This document shows positions 5,571-8,848 of a stretch of 8,848 nt of DNA, piece after piece (the stretch's first letter is position 1; each line of letters starts with the position of its first letter). Where the stretch lies: positions 1 to 8,848 of the forward strand of contig JAPLNJ010001110.1 of NCBI GenBank assembly GCA_026692885.1. Reading direction: 5' to 3'. The notes under the pieces are model-generated. The model searched no databases. It was not told the DNA's origin and worked only from the letters and a program-made list of their open reading frames with translations. Origin of the DNA: Planctomycetota bacterium. GTDB lineage: Bacteria > Planctomycetota > Planctomycetia > Pirellulales > Pirellulaceae. The position numbers and the translations under genes were made by a program.

Positions 5571-7541
5571 TTACCGTTTTACCGGCCAGTCGTCGGTGCG
5601 GAAGGGGGAAGCCGGAAGTCCTGCCTTGTTGTAAAGATTGCAACCTTCGGGATTGGTTGCCCAGGCATAGCGCACCGCCACCGGGGCTGGCACTTGGGGG
5701 CTGCTCACGAGAACGGTTTCGTCTTCGATCTGCGCATCGGCCCAGACGAATTTCTTGTCGTCTCCGGCGATGGCGAAGCGCTTCAGTGGCCCGCCTTTAG
5801 CAATGAGGCCGCCTTCGAGATGATCGAAGCTGATGCGGATGGACTGACCCTCGACCGCCATGGCGCGGTGGATCGGACCGGAGCATGGCAGCGTGTTGCG
5901 ACCATAGGTTTTTGCCAACGCGTGCAGAGCCAAGCGATGCCCGACATCGAGTTTGTTGCGAGGGTGGATGTTCTCTTCGCCGATGTCGATGGTGACAGCG
6001 AGCCCGGTATTCGGAACGGTCTGGGACACTTGCCGTTGGCCCTCGCGCACCTCGGCCTCGCCGCTGGGCCCAGGTTCTTTGGGTACTTGGTAGTAGTTCG
6101 CCAATTGCACGATGTAGAACGGGAAATCGCCCTGACCCCAGCGGGCGCGCCAGTCGCCGATCAGCGCCGTGAGCAGAGGCGCATAACGGCTGCCGCGCGA
6201 GGCATTCGATTCGCCGTGATACCAGATCGCACCGCGTATGGCGTAGGGGATGAGGGGATGGATCTTGCCGTTGAAGAGCGCGCTGGCCGTGTTCTCGATC
6301 TTCGCTTCCGGTGCCTTGGGCAAGGCGGCGCGCGCCTCGGGCGTCAAATCCGGAAAGCGTGTCTCCACAGCATATCGCCAGGTGTCGTCGGCGGTGGCCT
6401 GATTGGCGAAGTTGACGATGTTCTTCGGCAGCGCCCACACGAGTCCGTTCTCGGTGAGGGAATGAACTCGCAGGGCGAGCACATTGCGGCCAGCCTGCAC
6501 CACGCCCTGAGGGATGTTGAAGTAAGCCCACCAATTGAAAAAACGCGGCGGCCGCGCCCAAGCCGGTTTCAGCTCCTGGTTGTTGAAATAGACGGTGACA
6601 TCCTCGCTGTAACCGCCCAAGCCGACGCTTGCAGACTCGCCCGCCTTGTCGGCCGGAACATCCACCACCTTGCGCACCCACACGACACCGCCGCCTTTCC
6701 ATCCAAAGTCACGCCACCAGACGGGTGCTTTGCATGTCTGCCATGCGGAATCGTCGAAGTCCTCCTTGGCCCAGCCTTTTGCAAAGCCGCGGTTGCCTGT
6801 GTCCACGGCTCCATACTTCGCCTCCCATTTCGGCAGCGCCTCTTGGAACAGCTGCGAGTTTTCCTCGAAGTGCTCCATGGCGTCGATCTGCTTCTCGGCA
6901 TATTCCTTCAACTCTGGGGATGCCGCCTGCGCCTCACGACTCAACCACGACTCGCCCTGCGTGCCGCCAACGCTGCTGTGGACAATGCCCACCGGCACGC
7001 CGAGTTCGCGCCGCAACTCCTCGGCAAAGTAATACGCCGCGGCGCTGCAACTGGGCGCTGTCTGCGGCGAGCAAATCTGCCAGCGCCCCTTCGCCTGTTC
7101 CTGCGGCGTCAGAGCGCCCGGGCTCTCCTCATTGAAAAAACGTAACTCCGGATGAGTCGCCGCCGCGATGGCCTTGGCATCGTGCTCCCGCGACAGCAGG
7201 TAGCCCATGTTCGACTGACCCGACGCCAGCCACACCTCGCCGACAAGCACATCGTGGAAAACGATGCTACCCACCTTCAACTCGCGCGGCTCGGCGCTGG
7301 CCTGGAGCGGATCGAGTTTCACCAGCCACTTGCCCGCGGAATCAACCTGCGTCGTCTTGTTTTGCCCAGCAAACTCGACAGTGATTTGCGCGCCCGGCTC
7401 GGCCCAGCCCCAGACTGGGACTGCACGTTCGCGTTGCAGCACCATCTGATCACCAAAGAGAGCCGGCAACTTTAACGGGGTCGCTGCGCGCACGGCCAGC
7501 GGCGCCAGCAGCAGGGCGGTGAGGATGAGGAGGTGTTTCAT
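5571..7541 (-). CDS. Sialate O-acetylesterase-like SGNH esterase, secreted
   Basis: This 656-residue SASA-family (DUF303-type) esterase probably removes O-acetyl groups from sugars outside the cytoplasm. The start at ATG 7541 gives a signal peptide (MKHLLILTALLLAPLAVRAA, cleavage near residue 20) and is preceded by AAAGGAA about seven bases away. Residues 22-105 form the usual N-terminal beta-sandwich (LPALFGDQMVLQR, VWGWAEPG). The SGNH blocks follow: GQSNM (nucleophile Ser110), VGGTQGESW (191-199), WYHGESN (440-446), and DIGEENIHP with Asp519 and His526. Between the second and third blocks, residues about 255-370 are a jelly-roll, galactose-binding-like insertion (EDFDDSAW, WVRKVVDVP, VYFNNQEL), as in other SASA proteins. 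The upstream GH32-like gene ends 11 bp before it, so the two are cotranscribed and perhaps translationally linked. Acetyl substrate unknown; the sialate name is only the family's. Confidence 0.9.
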   Translation of the reverse strand: MKHLLILTALLLAPLAVRAATPLKLPALFGDQMVLQRERAVPVWGWAEPGAQITVEFAGQNKTTQVDSAGKWLVKLDPLQASAEPRELKVGSIVFHDVLVGEVWLASGQSNMGYLLSREHDAKAIAAATHPELRFFNEESPGALTPQEQAKGRWQICSPQTAPSCSAAAYYFAEELRRELGVPVGIVHSSVGGTQGESWLSREAQAASPELKEYAEKQIDAMEHFEENSQLFQEALPKWEAKYGAVDTGNRGFAKGWAKEDFDDSAWQTCKAPVWWRDFGWKGGGVVWVRKVVDVPADKAGESASVGLGGYSEDVTVYFNNQELKPAWARPPRFFNWWAYFNIPQGVVQAGRNVLALRVHSLTENGLVWALPKNIVNFANQATADDTWRYAVETRFPDLTPEARAALPKAPEAKIENTASALFNGKIHPLIPYAIRGAIWYHGESNASRGSRYAPLLTALIGDWRARWGQGDFPFYIVQLANYYQVPKEPGPSGEAEVREGQRQVSQTVPNTGLAVTIDIGEENIHPRNKLDVGHRLALHALAKTYGRNTLPCSGPIHRAMAVEGQSIRISFDHLEGGLIAKGGPLKRFAIAGDDKKFVWADAQIEDETVLVSSPQVPAPVAVRYAWATNPEGCNLYNKAGLPASPFRTDDWPVKR

Positions 7542-7552
7542 TGCGATTTCCT

Positions 7553-8848
7553 TTACTCCTTTATCTCCGGCGGACGCAAGGCGCCCGGCGGCGTATGTTC
7601 CAACAGCGGACGAATCGTCACGTCGTGGACGAGCAGCGCGCCATCCTCGACCCAGATGCCGAGCCGGTTGCCCTTGGGGTTCCAGAACCGGTTGATCAGA
7701 GTGCGACGACCGTGCAGTTCCACGTCCAACAGGTCGTGACGACAGATGATGTCGAGGCGCAGGGGCTGGTCAAGGCCTTGCAGTCCTTCGATGGATGTGC
7801 CTTTGTCGCTTTGGCCAGCGCTGCCACTGTGGGTGCTGGCGGAGAAATTCGCTCGCGCGGTCTGGGGCGTGAGACGGAACTCCGTGCCGTCGCTCTCGCC
7901 GTCCGTGGTTCGCAATCGCAAGCCGTAGGCTTTGACCGGGCCTTGCCGCGCGAGGGTGAGCGTGATGCGGGCATCGTTCGGTACGCCGTCGATGAGCATT
8001 TGCTGTCGGCCTTGTTTTGCTTCCAGTCGCGCGTTGCGGTCGGTGTCATTCAACGCGAGCGGTTCACCGCTGGGCGGGATCATCTCCGGCACGAATCGCA
8101 TGCCGAGCGTGCCATCGGCCTGCTGCGTCAGTTCACGCAGCACCAGATTGCCGCCGTAGCCGCCATCGGCGAGAAAGCCGGCGAAGAGGCGGCGGTTCCC
8201 GGTGAAGGCGGCGGTTTTCGGCACATCCACCGCGTCGAGAACACGCGGTTCCTGGAGCTTCCACGGCCCGAATGGCTGCTGTGATTTCGCAATGTTGCCG
8301 CCACCGATGAAGTAATACCAGTCGTTCCACCGAAACCAGTTGGGGCAGATCCCTGGACGCACCGCCTCGTCCGCCAAAATGAACGGATCGGGCAGTTCCC
8401 GCCAGGTCTTGAGGTCCTCGGAAACCAGATGCGCCATGGTGGTCATCGGCCGCCCGCTCATCAACTCCGTCATCGTCTTGCCGGGCTGGATCAGGTGGAA
8501 GAGCTTCTTCTTTGGGTCGGGGTCGGGAAACACATCGCAATCGTTGCCGCGGAGGAACGGATGCGGCTCCTGCTTGGTGAAGTGAATGCCATCCTCGCTC
8601 GTGGTGAGTTGGATGCCGCCGTGCCGGCTGTCATAGTCGGGACACGGGTAGAACATCCAGAACTTCCCGTCGTGGTGCACGACGGCGCCGGTGCCGTTCC
8701 AAGCCTCCCATTGCTCGCTGATCGGCACCGCGATCGGATGGTGCTGCCAATGCAGCAGGTCTTTCGTCGACGCATGATGGACCTCCAGCGCGCCGTGGTT
8801 TCCGGCCCACTTGCTGTGCATGTTTCGCCGGAGGACGAGATAGAACAG
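7553..8848 (-). CDS. GH32-like beta-propeller glycoside hydrolase, 5' end outside the window
   Basis: The 431 visible residues lack the N-terminus, which holds the signal peptide and the WMNDPN nucleophile motif of GH32. The propeller shows LFYLVLRRNMHSKWAGNHG, STKDLLHWQHHPIAVPISEQ, NGTGAVVHHDGKFWMFY and DCDVFPDPDPKKKLFHL, in the order expected for GH32 or a relative in the GH32/43/68 group. Where GH32 has R-D-P, this protein reads N102-D103-C104, and where the catalytic Glu sits in E-C-P, it reads I167-C168-P169 (GICPNWFRWNDWYYF). The transition-state Asp is kept but the acid/base Glu is not in place. Residues about 285-415 form the C-terminal beta-sandwich typical of GH32 (RITLTLARQG, LDIICRHDLLDVELHG, LGIWVEDGALLVHDV). 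The gene leads the esterase by 11 bp, so it is the first visible gene of the operon. Activity on fructan or another glycan is not assured. Confidence 0.8.
   Translation of the reverse strand: MFYLVLRRNMHSKWAGNHGALEVHHASTKDLLHWQHHPIAVPISEQWEAWNGTGAVVHHDGKFWMFYPCPDYDSRHGGIQLTTSEDGIHFTKQEPHPFLRGNDCDVFPDPDPKKKLFHLIQPGKTMTELMSGRPMTTMAHLVSEDLKTWRELPDPFILADEAVRPGICPNWFRWNDWYYFIGGGNIAKSQQPFGPWKLQEPRVLDAVDVPKTAAFTGNRRLFAGFLADGGYGGNLVLRELTQQADGTLGMRFVPEMIPPSGEPLALNDTDRNARLEAKQGRQQMLIDGVPNDARITLTLARQGPVKAYGLRLRTTDGESDGTEFRLTPQTARANFSASTHSGSAGQSDKGTSIEGLQGLDQPLRLDIICRHDLLDVELHGRRTLINRFWNPKGNRLGIWVEDGALLVHDVTIRPLLEHTPPGALRPPEIKE

Noticed and set aside
5290..5643. N-terminal extension of the sulfatase frame (118 extra codons)
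   Set aside because: The frame is open by chance. The start at 5289 has a good ribosome binding site and gives a proper signal peptide, and the extension overlaps the end of the esterase gene.
5568..7145. Long plus-strand open frame (525 codons) opposite the acetylesterase
   Set aside because: The minus-strand frame carries the SGNH motifs and a ribosome binding site. The opposite reading resembles no family.
1..8848. tRNA, rRNA or integrase attachment sites
   Set aside because: I saw no tRNA-like cloverleaf, rRNA sequence or flanking direct repeats marking an insertion. No claim of a defined mobile element can be made.

Overview
The window is GC-rich bacterial DNA with two halves that face each other. 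The right half carries secreted sulfatase, SGNH acetylesterase and GH32-like genes in one leftward cluster. That gene content, plus the left-half repeat protein built on DENGNVRG units, suggests a member of the Planctomycetota/Verrucomicrobiota group. This assignment is inferred from gene content only; there is no rRNA or other phylogenetic marker here.

Left half (1-2185, plus strand): a run of short, tightly spaced accessory genes that look phage-derived or element-derived. They are the 3' part of a helix-turn-helix protein, a coiled-coil protein with five and a half 22-residue repeats, a small terminase-like HTH protein, and a small protein with two Cys/His clusters. Two of these starts have clear GGAGG ribosome binding sites. 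A 14-bp tandem duplication sits just upstream of the terminase-like gene. It separates two reading frames that would be joined if one copy were lost.

Middle (2186-3738): a graveyard of restriction-modification and other gene pieces. A stub of a type I methylase (HsdM motif I region) lies at about 2233-2300. It is followed by the N-terminal 270 residues of an MmeI-like class I DNA methyltransferase, which stops before its catalytic motifs and seems to lack an internal block. The methyltransferase reading runs directly into the antisense of a different gene fragment (about 3146-3362). Then come about 120 bases I cannot assign and an internal slice of a HAD-family hydrolase (about 3484-3650). 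The boundaries are abrupt, so this is either a recombination scar or a chimeric assembly join.

Right half (3699-8848, minus strand): a glycan-degradation cluster, transcribed leftwards in the order GH32-like beta-propeller hydrolase (cut by the window edge), sialate O-acetylesterase-like SGNH esterase (11 bp later), then a secreted type I sulfatase after a 281-bp leader, closed by a strong hairpin terminator. The three activities fit sequential removal of acetyl and sulfate groups and cleavage of a decorated polysaccharide. The GH32-like protein lacks the expected catalytic Glu in its Cys-Pro motif, so its activity is in doubt.
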